This document shows positions 1 to 12,081 of a DNA stretch of 64,000 nucleotides, one piece after another (position 1 is the first letter of the stretch; every line of letters begins with the position of its first letter). The notes beneath the pieces were generated by a model, which was not told the origin of the DNA, did no database searches, and saw only the letters and a program-made list of their open reading frames with translations. The DNA comes from Actinophytocola sp035995025 (lineage in GTDB: Bacteria > Actinomycetota > Actinomycetes > Mycobacteriales > Pseudonocardiaceae): the NCBI GenBank assembly GCA_035995025.1, contig DASYKY010000014.1, positions 1-64,000 of the forward strand, read 5' to 3'. Made by a program: the position numbers and the translations under genes.

Positions 1-16
1 GCGGGGGAGTGGCGCC

Positions 17-2206
<2,190 letters not shown>

Positions 2207-2292
2207 CGCGGATACCGCCTTCCTACGGGTGTTCGGCCGCCCGAGGCTGGGTTAGAGTCGCTGGCCTACTCGCTGGTAACCAGGAGGTGCCC

Positions 2293-3546
2293 ATGGCACT
2301 GGGGGTTTCAGAGCGGGTGCGGGTGTCCGCGCTGCTTGTCTCCGTCGGGGTCGCCGGGAACCAGGCCGCCTCCTACCTGCTCAACGTCGTCGCGGCCCGG
2401 TTGCTCATCCCCGCCAGCTTCGGGGAGCTCGGGTCGCTGCTCGCCGTCCTCGTCGTCGGGGCCGTGCCGGCCATGGGGCTGCAGACCGTCGCGGCGCTGC
2501 GGGTCGCGCGGCTGCGGGAGCACGGTCCACTGTCCACACGCGACACCGGGCAGCTGTACTCACTGGGCCTGGCCACGAGCGGGACCGTCACGGCCGTGGC
2601 GCTCGCCGCCGCGCCGCTGCTGATGGTCCTGCTGCACCTGGCCGACATCTGGCCCGCCCTGCTGCTCTCGGTCTCGCTGATGTCGATCACGATGATCGGC
2701 CTGTCCTACGGCGTGCTGCAGGGCTCCCAGCGGTTCGCGACCCTGGCCGGGATGCTCGCGTTCGAGGCGGTCGGGCGGATCGGCGGCACGGTCATCGGGC
2801 TCGTCGTGTTCCGCAGCGCCACCGGGGCGCTGGCCGGCACCGCCATCGGCGCGGCCGTCGTCGCGACGGCCGGCTGGGTGGTCTGCGGGCGGCCGCGCCC
2901 GGCGCGCCACCACAAGGGGCACGTCGGCGAGGTGCTGCACGCCGTGCAGGCCATGCTCGCGCTGGTCCTGCTGGTCAACCTCGACCTGGTGCTCGCCCGG
3001 CACAACCTCCCGGCCCACGAGGCCGGCGAGTACGCCGTCGGCGCGATCGTCACCAAGATCGCCTACTGGCTGCCGCAGGCCGTCGCGATCCTCGTGTTAC
3101 CCCGGCTGGCGAGCGAGGAGGGGCGCCGCACGATGGTGCCGCGCGCGCTCGCCATCTGTGCCGCGCTCGACGCCGTCGTCGTCCTCGCCGCGGTGACGAT
3201 GGGCCCGACGATCGTCGCGGTCATCGGCGGCAAGGAGTACGCCGCGGCGCACATTCCCGTGTGGCCGTTCGCGATCGTCGGCTCGCTGCTCTCGCTCGTG
3301 CAGATCCTGCTGTTCTCCCGGATCGCCAGCGCGGACCGCAAGTCAACGGTACTGCTCTGGCTCGCCGTCGCGGTCGAGATCGTCCTCGTGACGACGTGGC
3401 TCCACGACGAACTGACTCAGGTGGTGACCGCCGCCGGTATCGCCACGGGCCTGCTGGTCATCGCCGGCGCGGTCGTCGAGATCCGGTCTCGGCGAGTCGA
3501 ACCAGTCCACACAGGACGAGACGACGGCGGCCGCGGCGAGCAGTAG
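2293..3546 (+). CDS. Polysaccharide/lipid-linked oligosaccharide flippase (MATE/MVF-like)
   Basis: About 417 residues with roughly 12 hydrophobic segments throughout, starting with VRVSALLVSVGVAGNQAASY, typical of Wzx-like polysaccharide exporters that flip lipid-linked sugars across the membrane. I chose the ATG at 2293 because AGGAGG ends 5 bases upstream; a GTG two codons earlier overlaps that ribosome binding site. It converges on aftD, and both genes run into each other's 3' ends: the last hydrophobic segment ends near 3485 while the stop is at 3544-3546. The polar tail (RSRRVEPVHTGRDDGG) may be read-through. A role in cell-wall polysaccharide export alongside AftD is inferred from the neighbourhood. 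Confidence 0.8.
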   Translation: MALGVSERVRVSALLVSVGVAGNQAASYLLNVVAARLLIPASFGELGSLLAVLVVGAVPAMGLQTVAALRVARLREHGPLSTRDTGQLYSLGLATSGTVTAVALAAAPLLMVLLHLADIWPALLLSVSLMSITMIGLSYGVLQGSQRFATLAGMLAFEAVGRIGGTVIGLVVFRSATGALAGTAIGAAVVATAGWVVCGRPRPARHHKGHVGEVLHAVQAMLALVLLVNLDLVLARHNLPAHEAGEYAVGAIVTKIAYWLPQAVAILVLPRLASEEGRRTMVPRALAICAALDAVVVLAAVTMGPTIVAVIGGKEYAAAHIPVWPFAIVGSLLSLVQILLFSRIASADRKSTVLLWLAVAVEIVLVTTWLHDELTQVVTAAGIATGLLVIAGAVVEIRSRRVEPVHTGRDDGGRGEQ

Positions 3547-6500
3547 CGCGGACTGCGCCAGCCAGCCGTACGCCCACGACTGACCGTGGTCGAGCAGCCG
3601 CCCGGTCACCGCGACCACGCACGCCAGCGCGGCGCCGGCGAACGCCAGCAGTCGCGGCGCGGGCGACCACAGCGAGCGCAGCAGCAGGCACGCGATCAGC
3701 AGCACCACCGGGAGCATGCCGCCGAGCACCGCGACGAGCGCCACCAGCACGAACGGGATCCACCGCCGCCCGCCCGTGCGGACGTCGATGGGCCGGCGGC
3801 GGCGCACCGGGATGAACACGGTGCCGACGAGCAGCAGCGCCGCGGCACCGCCGACCGCGATCCGGGTCCGGTACTGCCCGTCCGGCGCGAAGTCCAGCGA
3901 CACCGTGCCGCCCGCGCCCTCCGGCACGAGCCAGGCCTGCTGCCAGCCGTCCACCCGGACCCGCTGCAGCTCGCGGCCGCCCATCGAGGCCACCCAGCCG
4001 TCGTTGGCGTTCTCCGGCACCGACAGCACGGACTCCGGGCCGCCGGTCACCAGGATCTCCCGCTTGGAGACGTCCCAGCGGGTCACCGTGTGCCCGCGCA
4101 CGTCCGGCGCCGGAGTGTCCGATGTGGACAGCAGGCGCAGGTCCTGCACGACGAAGGCGTCCGACGGGTCGGTGGCCAGCTCGTGGTCGCCCTGCTTGAG
4201 GTCCACCCCGCCCTCGAGGTCCTCGCAGGTGGTGAAGTCCAGCGGCCGGTGCGCGCGGTAGTCGGCCAGCGTGCCGGACACCGAGGTCGTGTAACGGAAG
4301 CCGTCCAGCTCGATGCGCGGGCCCTGGCCGCACGGCACGGTGAACCGCGTGTCCGGGTCCACGCGGGGGAAGTCCACCCCGTCCAGCTGCAGGTCGGAGA
4401 TGGCGGCCGGGGCACCCGGCTTCTCCTTCGTGGCCAGCACGGTGATCTGGATCGTCTTGGTGGTCAGCTCGAAGCTCGCGATCCCCTCCGGCGTGACCGG
4501 CACCGACTGGCTGCCGCGCGGCACGGTGATCAGCAGGTCGGTCGGCCGCGAGCCCCCCGAGTCGCCCTCGGTGGACAGCCGCAGCCCGCTGAGCGCGCGC
4601 GGGGTGTCCCAGGTCAGCGTCAGCGACGGCCGGCTGTCGGTGCCGTCGGCGATCCACGTGGTGTCCGGGTCGCCGTCGACCGCGGCCAGCGGGCCCGCGG
4701 CCGGGTCGCCGGCCACCTGGGTCGAGCTGGTCACCCGGAAACCGGGCAGCGTCACGGGGTTCGTGCCGCCGTCCACGGGCAGCACGGTGCCCTTGACCCG
4801 GTAGTTGGCCGGCGCGTTCGTGCGGAACAGCCGGTGCACGCCGGACGGCTCCTCGCCCGACCGCGCGTCGCCCGCGTCGCAGGTCCCCGCCACGCACGCG
4901 TAGCGCGGCTGCGCGCCGCGGGTGAACGCGAAGCTCGTCTGCTGCCCCGGCGCCGGGGCCACGTCCGCGGGCACCGACAGCGCCCGGTTCGCCGTCACGC
5001 CGGGGATCCCGAGCTCGGAGATCGCCGCGTTGCCCGTCTGCCGGCCGGCCGCCACCGACACCACCGTGACGCGGACCGTGCTGGTCAGGCCTGGTGCGGT
5101 GGTGAACTTCTGCGGCGTGCCGCCGCGGGCGACCTCGTGCTCGACGCTGCCGTTGTCGGTCGTGATCCGGATCCGGGTGACGGGCCAGCCCACCCGCAGG
5201 CTGTCCACGACCGCCATCGTGATCTCGTCGACCTGGCGCGGGGTGTCGAGCTCCACCTCGAGCCACTGGCCGTCCGGCCCGTCGAAGCTCGACGAGCGCC
5301 ACGCGGTCAGCGGGTCGCCGTCGATCGCCGCGAACGGCAGGCCGGACGGGTCGCTCGCGCCCACGGCGTCGGCGTAGCTGATCGACGTGGACGCGTGCAC
5401 GTCGCGGATCCCGCGGTACGCGGCGACCGTCTGGTGGTCGCGGCCGCGGAAGGGCAGCACGTCGGTGGACGGCCGCTTCTGCCGCGGCACCTCGGCGGCT
5501 GTCAGCGTCTCGGACAGGTTGTCCCGCACGCGGCCGACGTTGCGCTCGCGGTAGCGCAGCCCGTCGGTGACGAGCCACTCCCGCGAGTCGGGCAGCGCGC
5601 CGTCGCCGGCCAGCGTGGTCGGCGCCTTCGCGTCGAGCATGCCGGCCTCGAGCAGCGGCAGCAGCGACTCCGGCCCGCCGCTCACCGTCGGAATGTCCTG
5701 TGTGGACACCACACTGGCGCGGGGCACCGTGACGTCCACCCCGTACACCTCGAGGGCGGGTACCTTGCCGACGCCGTCGAGCGACACCGGGTCGCCGAAC
5801 TGCGCGACCCGGTGCAGGCCGTCGGAGCCGTCCAGCCCGGCGCGCAGCGTGGCCGGGTCCGGCGCGTCGGTGCTCTTCTGGTCGATGTCGTTGCGCAGCA
5901 ACACGTACCGGTAGCCGCCGCGGGCGAGGAACTCGCCGAGCGCGGGCGAGCCGCGCCCGTCGGCGAGCGCGTCCTCGACCGCGTCCATCAGCCGGGTGTT
6001 GCCCTCCGAGCCCAGCGGGATCTGGCTGCGCACCGCCCACGGCGAGCGGGCCAGCGCCTGCGCCGGCTCGTCGACCGTTCGCCCCCACGTGTAGTCGCCG
6101 AACCCGGAGCCGGGCAGCAGCAGCGTGCGCGAGTTCGCGTCCTTCTCGCCGAGCCAGGTCATCGCCTGGCGCCAGTGGTCGGGCACCTCGTCCCAGCCGG
6201 GCCCGGGACGCAGCGTGAGCAGCCAGGCGGGCGCGGCCAGGATCGCCACCAGCAGCGCGGCGACCGCGATCCGGGCGCGGGTCGCGCGTAGCGGCGAGGT
6301 GCCGCGGGCCATGCCGGGCAGCCGGCCGGTGATCGCGTGGGTGAACGCGAGCATCAGGGGCAGGCGCAGGACCGGCTCGAACTTGTGGACGTTGCGCAGC
6401 GGTGCGAGCGGGCCGTCCAGCAGGTCGCGGACCACCGACGCGAGCGGGCCGTCGAGCGTGCCGACATAGCCGACGGTGAGCAGCGTGACCCCGGTCAGCA

Positions 6501-7497
6501 CGCTGAGTACCAGGAACCGGCGCTCCGGCAGCCGGGGGCGGACCAGCCCGTACAGCCCGACGGCCGCGACCAGGCCGGTGACCAGCATCAGCACCGGGTT
6601 GTCGACCAGCAGGAAGCCCGACGGCCACCAGGGCGTGCCGGCCACGACGTAGGCGACCCACTGGTTGGTGCCGCGCAGCACCTGGAACAGCGACATCGGC
6701 GCGGTCGTGTTCGACGCCGACTCGATGTAGTCGAGGAACGGGAGGCTGTACTCGCCGAGCAGCAGCAGCGGCAGGACCCACCACAGGCACACGGCCAGCA
6801 CCGAGACGGACCACCACGCGCACAGCTTCACGTGCTCGCGGGTGAACTTCCTGGTCACCAGCCACAGGAACGGCAGCACCATGGACATCAGCACCATGGC
6901 GCCGTTGACCCCGCCCATGGCGAACACGGCGAGCGCCGACAGCCCGGCGGCGCGGCGTGGCGAGCCGATCCGGTTCGCCTTGACCAGCGGCAGCATCACC
7001 CACGGCAGCCACACCGCGGGCAGCATCTCCGCGGACAGCGAGCCGATCTCGGTGAGCATGCGCGGCGCGAGCGCGTAGGCCAGCGCGCCGGCGAAGCGGG
7101 CCGGCTCGCTGCCGATGCGCAGCGCCCGGGCGAGCGCCAGCGCACCGGCGAAGGCCAGGCACAGCAGCAGCGCGCACCAGATCCGCTCGGTCAGCCACGG
7201 CGGGATATGGAGCACCTGGCCCGCGGCGAAGAAGGGGCCCATCGGGAACAGGTAGCCGTAGGCCTGGTTCTGCAGCTCACCACCGGTGGCCTCGGGGTTC
7301 CACAGGTGCAGCGCGCGGCCGAGGAACGCGATCGGGTCGACGGCCAGGTCGAGCTTGGTGTCGAACGTCGTCCGCCCCGGCCGCTGCGCGAACGACAGCA
7401 CCGTCAGGCCCAGCATCACCCAGGCCGCGGGGTTGCGCGGCAGGGCTGCGAGCCGGCGCCGCAAGGCGTCGGAAACAGTCCTACCGGTGGTTAACAT
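3343..7497 (-). CDS. aftD: Alpha-(1->3)-arabinofuranosyltransferase AftD (DUF3367)
   Basis: About 1384 residues: an N-terminal GT-C membrane domain with about 10 hydrophobic segments (about 15-430), a long extracytoplasmic region with two discoidin-like (F5/8 type C) blocks such as DPLTAWRSSSFDGPDGQWLEV and DPDTTWIADGT, and a C-terminal hydrophobic helix pair. Length and order match AftD, which branches arabinan in arabinogalactan using decaprenyl-phospho-arabinose. The longer frame reaching 7611 was rejected: it would run through the start of the divergent methyltransferase, and MLTTGRTVSDALRRRL at 7497 fits family N-termini. The last 60 or so residues after the final helix overlap the flippase gene and look like low-complexity read-through. 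Confidence 0.88.
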   Translation of the reverse strand: MLTTGRTVSDALRRRLAALPRNPAAWVMLGLTVLSFAQRPGRTTFDTKLDLAVDPIAFLGRALHLWNPEATGGELQNQAYGYLFPMGPFFAAGQVLHIPPWLTERIWCALLLCLAFAGALALARALRIGSEPARFAGALAYALAPRMLTEIGSLSAEMLPAVWLPWVMLPLVKANRIGSPRRAAGLSALAVFAMGGVNGAMVLMSMVLPFLWLVTRKFTREHVKLCAWWSVSVLAVCLWWVLPLLLLGEYSLPFLDYIESASNTTAPMSLFQVLRGTNQWVAYVVAGTPWWPSGFLLVDNPVLMLVTGLVAAVGLYGLVRPRLPERRFLVLSVLTGVTLLTVGYVGTLDGPLASVVRDLLDGPLAPLRNVHKFEPVLRLPLMLAFTHAITGRLPGMARGTSPLRATRARIAVAALLVAILAAPAWLLTLRPGPGWDEVPDHWRQAMTWLGEKDANSRTLLLPGSGFGDYTWGRTVDEPAQALARSPWAVRSQIPLGSEGNTRLMDAVEDALADGRGSPALGEFLARGGYRYVLLRNDIDQKSTDAPDPATLRAGLDGSDGLHRVAQFGDPVSLDGVGKVPALEVYGVDVTVPRASVVSTQDIPTVSGGPESLLPLLEAGMLDAKAPTTLAGDGALPDSREWLVTDGLRYRERNVGRVRDNLSETLTAAEVPRQKRPSTDVLPFRGRDHQTVAAYRGIRDVHASTSISYADAVGASDPSGLPFAAIDGDPLTAWRSSSFDGPDGQWLEVELDTPRQVDEITMAVVDSLRVGWPVTRIRITTDNGSVEHEVARGGTPQKFTTAPGLTSTVRVTVVSVAAGRQTGNAAISELGIPGVTANRALSVPADVAPAPGQQTSFAFTRGAQPRYACVAGTCDAGDARSGEEPSGVHRLFRTNAPANYRVKGTVLPVDGGTNPVTLPGFRVTSSTQVAGDPAAGPLAAVDGDPDTTWIADGTDSRPSLTLTWDTPRALSGLRLSTEGDSGGSRPTDLLITVPRGSQSVPVTPEGIASFELTTKTIQITVLATKEKPGAPAAISDLQLDGVDFPRVDPDTRFTVPCGQGPRIELDGFRYTTSVSGTLADYRAHRPLDFTTCEDLEGGVDLKQGDHELATDPSDAFVVQDLRLLSTSDTPAPDVRGHTVTRWDVSKREILVTGGPESVLSVPENANDGWVASMGGRELQRVRVDGWQQAWLVPEGAGGTVSLDFAPDGQYRTRIAVGGAAALLLVGTVFIPVRRRRPIDVRTGGRRWIPFVLVALVAVLGGMLPVVLLIACLLLRSLWSPAPRLLAFAGAALACVVAVTGRLLDHGQSWAYGWLAQSALLLAAAAVVSSCVDWFDSPRPDLDDRAGDDQQARGDTGGGHHLSQFVVEPRRHEDDLDRDGEPEQYR

Positions 7498-7552
7498 CGC
7501 TCGAATACTAGGGCTATGGTGACCCGACCAAAGTTGGCTTTCGGGTAGGCAG

Positions 7553-8257
7553 GTGTCCGTGGACTTCGACCAGGTCTGGGAGTCGGTGGCCGACGTGCCG
7601 GGCTGGCTCACCGAAGGTCAGGCCCGGATGCTGTGGGAGTGTGTGCTGCGCCTGGAGCCCGGTGCGACCGTGCTCGAGATCGGCAGCCACCAGGGCAGAT
7701 CCACCGTGATCCTGGGCCAGGCCGCGCGTGCGGTGGGGGCCCGGGTGGTCGCCGTGGACGCGTTCGTCGACGGCAGGCTCTTCGGCGGCGTGTCGACCCG
7801 CGACAAGTTCGAGGCCAACATCGCGCGGGCCGGGCTGACCGACGTGGTGGAGCTGGTGGTCGGCTACTCGACCAAGCTGCGCCCGTCCTGGGACCGCCCG
7901 TTCGACCTGCTCTACGTCGACGGCAAGCACGACTACTGGACCTACACCGACGACCTGCACTGGTCGGCGCACCTGCCCGAGGGCGGGGAGATCCTGGTGC
8001 ACGACTGCTTCTCCTCCATCGGCGTCACCCTCGGCACGATCGCCAAGGTCCTGTTCGGTTCCCGGTTCGTCTACGTCGACCGGAGCCGTTCGCTGGCCCG
8101 CTTCCGTCTCGGCCGCCCGCGCGTGGCCGACCGGCTGCGGGTGGCCGCGCAGCTGCCCTGGTTCTCCTGGAACGTGTTCATCAAGGTCCTCCTGCGGCTG
8201 CGGCTGCGGCGGGTGGCCGGGTGGCTCGGCCATCACGGTCCCTACGACCCGTTCTAG
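7553..8257 (+). CDS. Class I SAM-dependent methyltransferase (Methyltransf_24 type)
   Basis: 234 residues with a Rossmann-type SAM site: VLEIGSHQGRSTVILG (motif I, about residues 40-55), VVAVDAF, then DLLYVDGKHDYWTYTDDL and GGEILVHDCFSSIGV. This is the layout of the methyltransferases found next to surface-polysaccharide genes. It starts with GTG, with a second GTG two codons on (7559) equally possible. It is divergent from aftD across 55 bases, so the promoters of both must lie in that gap or inside the reading frames. A basic tail (KVLLRLRLRRVAGWL) could touch the membrane. The substrate is not known; cell-wall glycan methylation is an inference from context. Confidence 0.8.
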   Translation: MSVDFDQVWESVADVPGWLTEGQARMLWECVLRLEPGATVLEIGSHQGRSTVILGQAARAVGARVVAVDAFVDGRLFGGVSTRDKFEANIARAGLTDVVELVVGYSTKLRPSWDRPFDLLYVDGKHDYWTYTDDLHWSAHLPEGGEILVHDCFSSIGVTLGTIAKVLFGSRFVYVDRSRSLARFRLGRPRVADRLRVAAQLPWFSWNVFIKVLLRLRLRRVAGWLGHHGPYDPF

Positions 8258-8270
8258 GTGTGCCTGGCCG

Positions 8271-10076
8271 TCACGGCACGCCCACCTCGACGTTCGTGAC
8301 GCACAGCGGGGCGACGTCCTGGCTGCGGCCGACCTGGACCTCCATGAGCGGTCCGGTGGCGACGACGTTCATCACGTGCAGGCCGTCGGTGAAGCGGACC
8401 TGGTGGGACACCCCGCCCACGCGCACGGTGCCGGGGCCCTCGTCCGCGGTGTAGTAGCCGATGCGCACGATCTGCCGGCCGGGCACCGCGCGGTGCAGCG
8501 GGACGCGCACGACGCCGTCCTCGACGAGGTAGCCGCAGTCCTTCACCGGGCCGGGCACCGCGGTCACGGTGGTCTTCAGGTTCTCGACCGGCCGCGGCCT
8601 GCCCTTGTCGTCGAGCCGGTAGATCTGCTCGGCGGGCTGGTCGAAGCGCGGCTCCTCGGGCACCAGGCCGACCACCCGCGAGGTGACCGCGTCGTCGATG
8701 AACCAGCCGATCATGATGTCGCCGGGCACGCCGCCGTCGAACAGCACGATGCCCGGCCGGTCGGCCAGCGCCGTGCGGGCGGTGTCCACGTAGTCGCGGG
8801 CCTGCTGGAACTGCAACGCCGGCGCCACGCGCAGCAGGCTCACCGTCGCGCCAGCCAGCACCAGGACGGTGGCGGCGAGGACGGCGGGCCGGGTCTGCGG
8901 CAGCTCGGTCGCGTGCTGCCCGGGCCCGTGCGGCTCGCCGGACGGGAAGAACGCGAACATCGCGCACAGCACGGCCACCGGCACCACGTCGGCGACGTAG
9001 CGCGGGTCGGTCGCGACCGCCGGGCCGACGACGCCGAGCCGGGTCGCGGCCACCAGCGTGAGGTCGACCGCGAGGTAGGCGGCGAGGAACAGCCACGGCA
9101 GCACCGCGCGGCGCCGCCAGCGCACCGCGCTGACGACGACGACCGCGACCGCGACCAGCACGGCCACCATCCGGACCACCGGCGGCGGGGTCTGCCACGC
9201 GGCGCCGCCCCCCGGGTCGGTGAGCGGCCCGCCGAACATCCCGGGCAACAACGTGTCCACAATGGACTGCCAGGCGAACTCGACGATCGTCCGGCTGGTC
9301 ACCGGGTCGCCGCCGGCCTGGCTCTCCGTGAGGTTCAGGTACAGCAGGGCGAACGCCGCGACGAGCACGCCGTGCGCGACCCAGACCCACCGGTGGCGGC
9401 GCAGCGCCCCCAGGATCGGCGCGATCTCCGGGCGCGGCGCGAGCAGCACGGTGGCGCCGAAGAGGACCGCGGGGATCAGCGCGGCCTTCTCGTAGAACGC
9501 GAGCCCGAACAGGGTCCACGCCACGGCGGCCACGGCGTGCCGCACGCGGCCTTCGTCGAGGTATCGCAGGTGTGCGTGCAGCGCGCCGAACATGGCCAGC
9601 AGCAAGGGGAACAGCTGCATCCCGTAGGCCCACCACAGCGTGGGGAACAGGATCACGGGCGAGGCGGCGAACACCGTGAACGCCGGCAGGATCGCCCAGC
9701 GCGCGCCGAAGAGGCGCACGAGCACGCGCCAGCACAGCCAGAGCGTGACCGCGTGCATGGCGAACAGCGGCAGCACGGCGACGACGTGGTTGAGCGGCGC
9801 GACCGCGGTGACGGCCCAGGCGAGCAGGAAGGCGCCGGGCTGGAGGTGGCCGCTGTAGTCCTGGAAGAGGAAGCCGAGGTCGTAGGGCGCGGCGTGCGCG
9901 GCGCGGTAGGTGAGGATGAAGTCGTCCTGCCCGAAGTACCCGTTGAGCGTGGCGAACACGTGCACCAGGAAGGTCGCGACCGCGACCACCAGCACGGCGC
10001 CGACCAGCGACGAGGTCCCCGAGGCGCGGCCGGTCCCCAGGCGTCGCGGTGCGGCCACCTTCTGGTCGACGGACAC
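8271..10076 (-). CDS. Multispanning membrane protein, GT-C glycosyltransferase-like
   Basis: 601 residues with about 10-11 hydrophobic segments between residues 25 and 410 and a soluble C-terminal domain of about 170 residues. GYFGQDDFILTYRAA after the first helix contains the acidic D-D/E type motif in the first extracytoplasmic loop that GT-C enzymes use for catalysis. The GTG start has GAGGGAG 5 bases upstream. It converges on the methyltransferase with only 13 bases between stops. I do not recognise a named family. A polyprenyl-phosphate-sugar dependent transferase is a reasonable reading given AftD and a flippase nearby, but substrate and direction are unknown. Confidence 0.65.
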   Translation of the reverse strand: MSVDQKVAAPRRLGTGRASGTSSLVGAVLVVAVATFLVHVFATLNGYFGQDDFILTYRAAHAAPYDLGFLFQDYSGHLQPGAFLLAWAVTAVAPLNHVVAVLPLFAMHAVTLWLCWRVLVRLFGARWAILPAFTVFAASPVILFPTLWWAYGMQLFPLLLAMFGALHAHLRYLDEGRVRHAVAAVAWTLFGLAFYEKAALIPAVLFGATVLLAPRPEIAPILGALRRHRWVWVAHGVLVAAFALLYLNLTESQAGGDPVTSRTIVEFAWQSIVDTLLPGMFGGPLTDPGGGAAWQTPPPVVRMVAVLVAVAVVVVSAVRWRRRAVLPWLFLAAYLAVDLTLVAATRLGVVGPAVATDPRYVADVVPVAVLCAMFAFFPSGEPHGPGQHATELPQTRPAVLAATVLVLAGATVSLLRVAPALQFQQARDYVDTARTALADRPGIVLFDGGVPGDIMIGWFIDDAVTSRVVGLVPEEPRFDQPAEQIYRLDDKGRPRPVENLKTTVTAVPGPVKDCGYLVEDGVVRVPLHRAVPGRQIVRIGYYTADEGPGTVRVGGVSHQVRFTDGLHVMNVVATGPLMEVQVGRSQDVAPLCVTNVEVGVP

Positions 10077-10207
10077 GGCACTCCCTCATCGCGTCGCTCG
10101 GTCCCTTCATCGTGGGCCGTGCCGGACCATTACGCATCGCCGGCAGTGAGAAACCTACGAACGGACGGGTCGGATCGTCGGTACCCCGCACCCGCCGGAC
10201 ATGACGG

Positions 10208-10248
10208 GGCCCGGCCACGAATCCCTTGCGGGAGGCCGTGGCCGGGCC
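10208..10248 (-). terminator. Intrinsic terminator-like hairpin
   Basis: A 12-bp perfect stem (10208-10219 with 10237-10248, arm GGCCCGGCCACG) encloses a second small stem TCCC/GGGA. It lies 14 bases after the stop of the VWA gene. There is no T-run, as is usual in high-GC actinobacteria. Confidence 0.75.
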
Positions 10249-10261
10249 GTGTTCGTGCGGG

Positions 10262-11986
10262 TCAGCCGCCTGTTTGTGGCTGGCAGGCGGGGGGCTGGCA
10301 GAGGAGTTTCGAGAGGGCCGCGTAGAAGATGTCGCCGATCTTGGTCGGGTCCGGGGTGGTGAAGGCCTGGCCGCCGGTGGCGCCGGCGATCATCTTCAGC
10401 TCCGCCTCGTCGATGTCCGGGCCGATGCCGATGCCCACGATCTGGACCGGGTGCTTCGGGTCGCGCAGGGTGCCCAGTTGTTTGAGCAGGTCCTGGCGGC
10501 TGATCCCGTTGTTGTCCTCGTTGCGGCCGTCGGTCAGGATGACCACCAGGTTGATGCGGCCCGCCTCGTAGTTCTGCGTCGCCGACTTGTACGCGGCCAG
10601 CGTGCTGTCGTACAGGCCCGTCGCGCCGTTCTCGAGGGCCTTCACGCCCCGCAGGGTGTTCAGGGCGCCGTTCGACAGCTGGTCGGCCACCGGTTTGACC
10701 GGGATGAGCTCCTTGTAGTCCTTGTCCTGCCCGTCCAGGTTCGTGGAGAACAGCCACACGCCGATCTTCGTCGTCGGCTTCATCAGGCCGATGCCCAGCT
10801 CGGCCGCCTGCAGCGTGACCGCCATGCGATTTTTCCCGGTCCCGGGCACCGGTTCGTTCATCGAGCCGGACACGTCCAGCAGCACCTGGATCCGCGCGCT
10901 CAGGTTGACCCCGGCCCACTGGTTGAGCGCGTTGTTCACGTCGGTCGGGTTCGGCATGGGGGACGGGGTCAGCTTCTGCGACGACGTGCGCCGGTCGCTC
11001 GCCCGCTCGCGCAGCATCTCGCCGTCCGGCGTGCGGAAGCCGGCCTGGCCGAACGTCTCCGCCGCCTGCTGGTCGATCAGCACCTTCAGGAACCGCTCGG
11101 CCGCGTCCCGCTTGTCCGACTTCGTCTCCGGCAGCACCACGAACGGGAAGTCCAGCGCCGGCACCGCCGGCTGGGCGTACGCCGCGACCAGCGGCGCGTT
11201 CTGTTTGGCGTTGTTGCGCAGCACCGACACCTCGGACGTCGGGAACCCGTCCAGCGGCTCGTCCGTGCTCTGCGCGCCCGGCAGCCGGGCGAACAGGTCG
11301 GACTGCTTCGGCGCGGTGTTCGGCGACAGCCTGCGCAGCTCGGTCGTGACCTTCGGGCCGGCGTTCGCGCCGTTGCCGAGCAGCTCGCGGATGCCGAACA
11401 GGGTCGACACCCCGGTGGGCTCGCGGGCCGGGTCGGGCATGCCCATGTCGATGCCCCGCGCGTCCGGGCCGAACAGCTGCGACCACGCGGGCGCCTTCTG
11501 CGGCCAGCCCAGCTTGCTCGCGGTGTCCTCGGTCAGCGCGACCACCACCGGCGAGCTCGCGATCGACGTGCCGCTGACCGGGACGTTCCACGCACCCTTG
11601 TCCTGCGCGCGCTGCAGCCAGATGGTCGACTCGGGGATCCACACGTCCGGGCGCACGTTGCCGTCGGACACGACGAGCGACTCCGCGGTCGAGGCCGAGT
11701 CGCGGCTCGACACGTTGATCTTGTAGCAGGATCCTTCGTCCTGTTCGGACACCTGGTTGCCGATCTGGGTCACCACGGGCGCGATGTCCGGCGCCGCGGA
11801 CACGTTCACGACCGTCGTGTTGTCGCAGGCAGACGCGCGCAGCCGGTCGGAGAGGAAGTCGAACGTGAACCAGCCCAGCAACGCCAGCACCAGCAACGCG
11901 GACAGCATTATGACCGGCGACCGCGAGCGCAGACCGCGGGCACCGCGTGGCACGCCGCGTTGCCCGGCCGACGAATGTCGCCCCAT
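10262..11986 (-). CDS. Membrane-anchored substrate-binding and von Willebrand A domain protein
   Basis: 574 residues. A single N-terminal transmembrane segment (about 26-46) is followed by an extracellular-solute-binding-like domain (about 55-340) and a VWA domain (about 360-560). The MIDAS site is complete: DVSGSM for the DxSxS triad and ILTDG for the later Asp. The ATG has GGGAGG 8 bases upstream. Proteins of this mixed type occur in actinobacteria as surface proteins of unknown ligand. The gene is followed at once by a terminator and follows the acyl-CoA ligase by 95 bases, so co-transcription with it is possible. Function is unassigned beyond metal-dependent adhesion. Confidence 0.8.
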   Translation of the reverse strand: MGRHSSAGQRGVPRGARGLRSRSPVIMLSALLVLALLGWFTFDFLSDRLRASACDNTTVVNVSAAPDIAPVVTQIGNQVSEQDEGSCYKINVSSRDSASTAESLVVSDGNVRPDVWIPESTIWLQRAQDKGAWNVPVSGTSIASSPVVVALTEDTASKLGWPQKAPAWSQLFGPDARGIDMGMPDPAREPTGVSTLFGIRELLGNGANAGPKVTTELRRLSPNTAPKQSDLFARLPGAQSTDEPLDGFPTSEVSVLRNNAKQNAPLVAAYAQPAVPALDFPFVVLPETKSDKRDAAERFLKVLIDQQAAETFGQAGFRTPDGEMLRERASDRRTSSQKLTPSPMPNPTDVNNALNQWAGVNLSARIQVLLDVSGSMNEPVPGTGKNRMAVTLQAAELGIGLMKPTTKIGVWLFSTNLDGQDKDYKELIPVKPVADQLSNGALNTLRGVKALENGATGLYDSTLAAYKSATQNYEAGRINLVVILTDGRNEDNNGISRQDLLKQLGTLRDPKHPVQIVGIGIGPDIDEAELKMIAGATGGQAFTTPDPTKIGDIFYAALSKLLCQPPACQPQTGG

Positions 11987-12081
11987 ACGCTTGGCCTCCC
12001 AATCGCCAAGAGGACGCCCGATGCGGGCTGGGTCGGGAAAACCCTACCCGGTCATCGACAGTGGTCGATCGGTTACGAAAA

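Noticed and set aside
3586..6291. 901-codon open frame on the plus strand opposite aftD
   Set aside because: Arg/Gln/His-rich low-complexity product typical of the antisense frame of a high-GC gene; aftD has clear family features.
7498..7611. N-terminal extension of AftD to 7611
   Set aside because: Would overlap the start of the divergent methyltransferase and has no ribosome binding site or family similarity.
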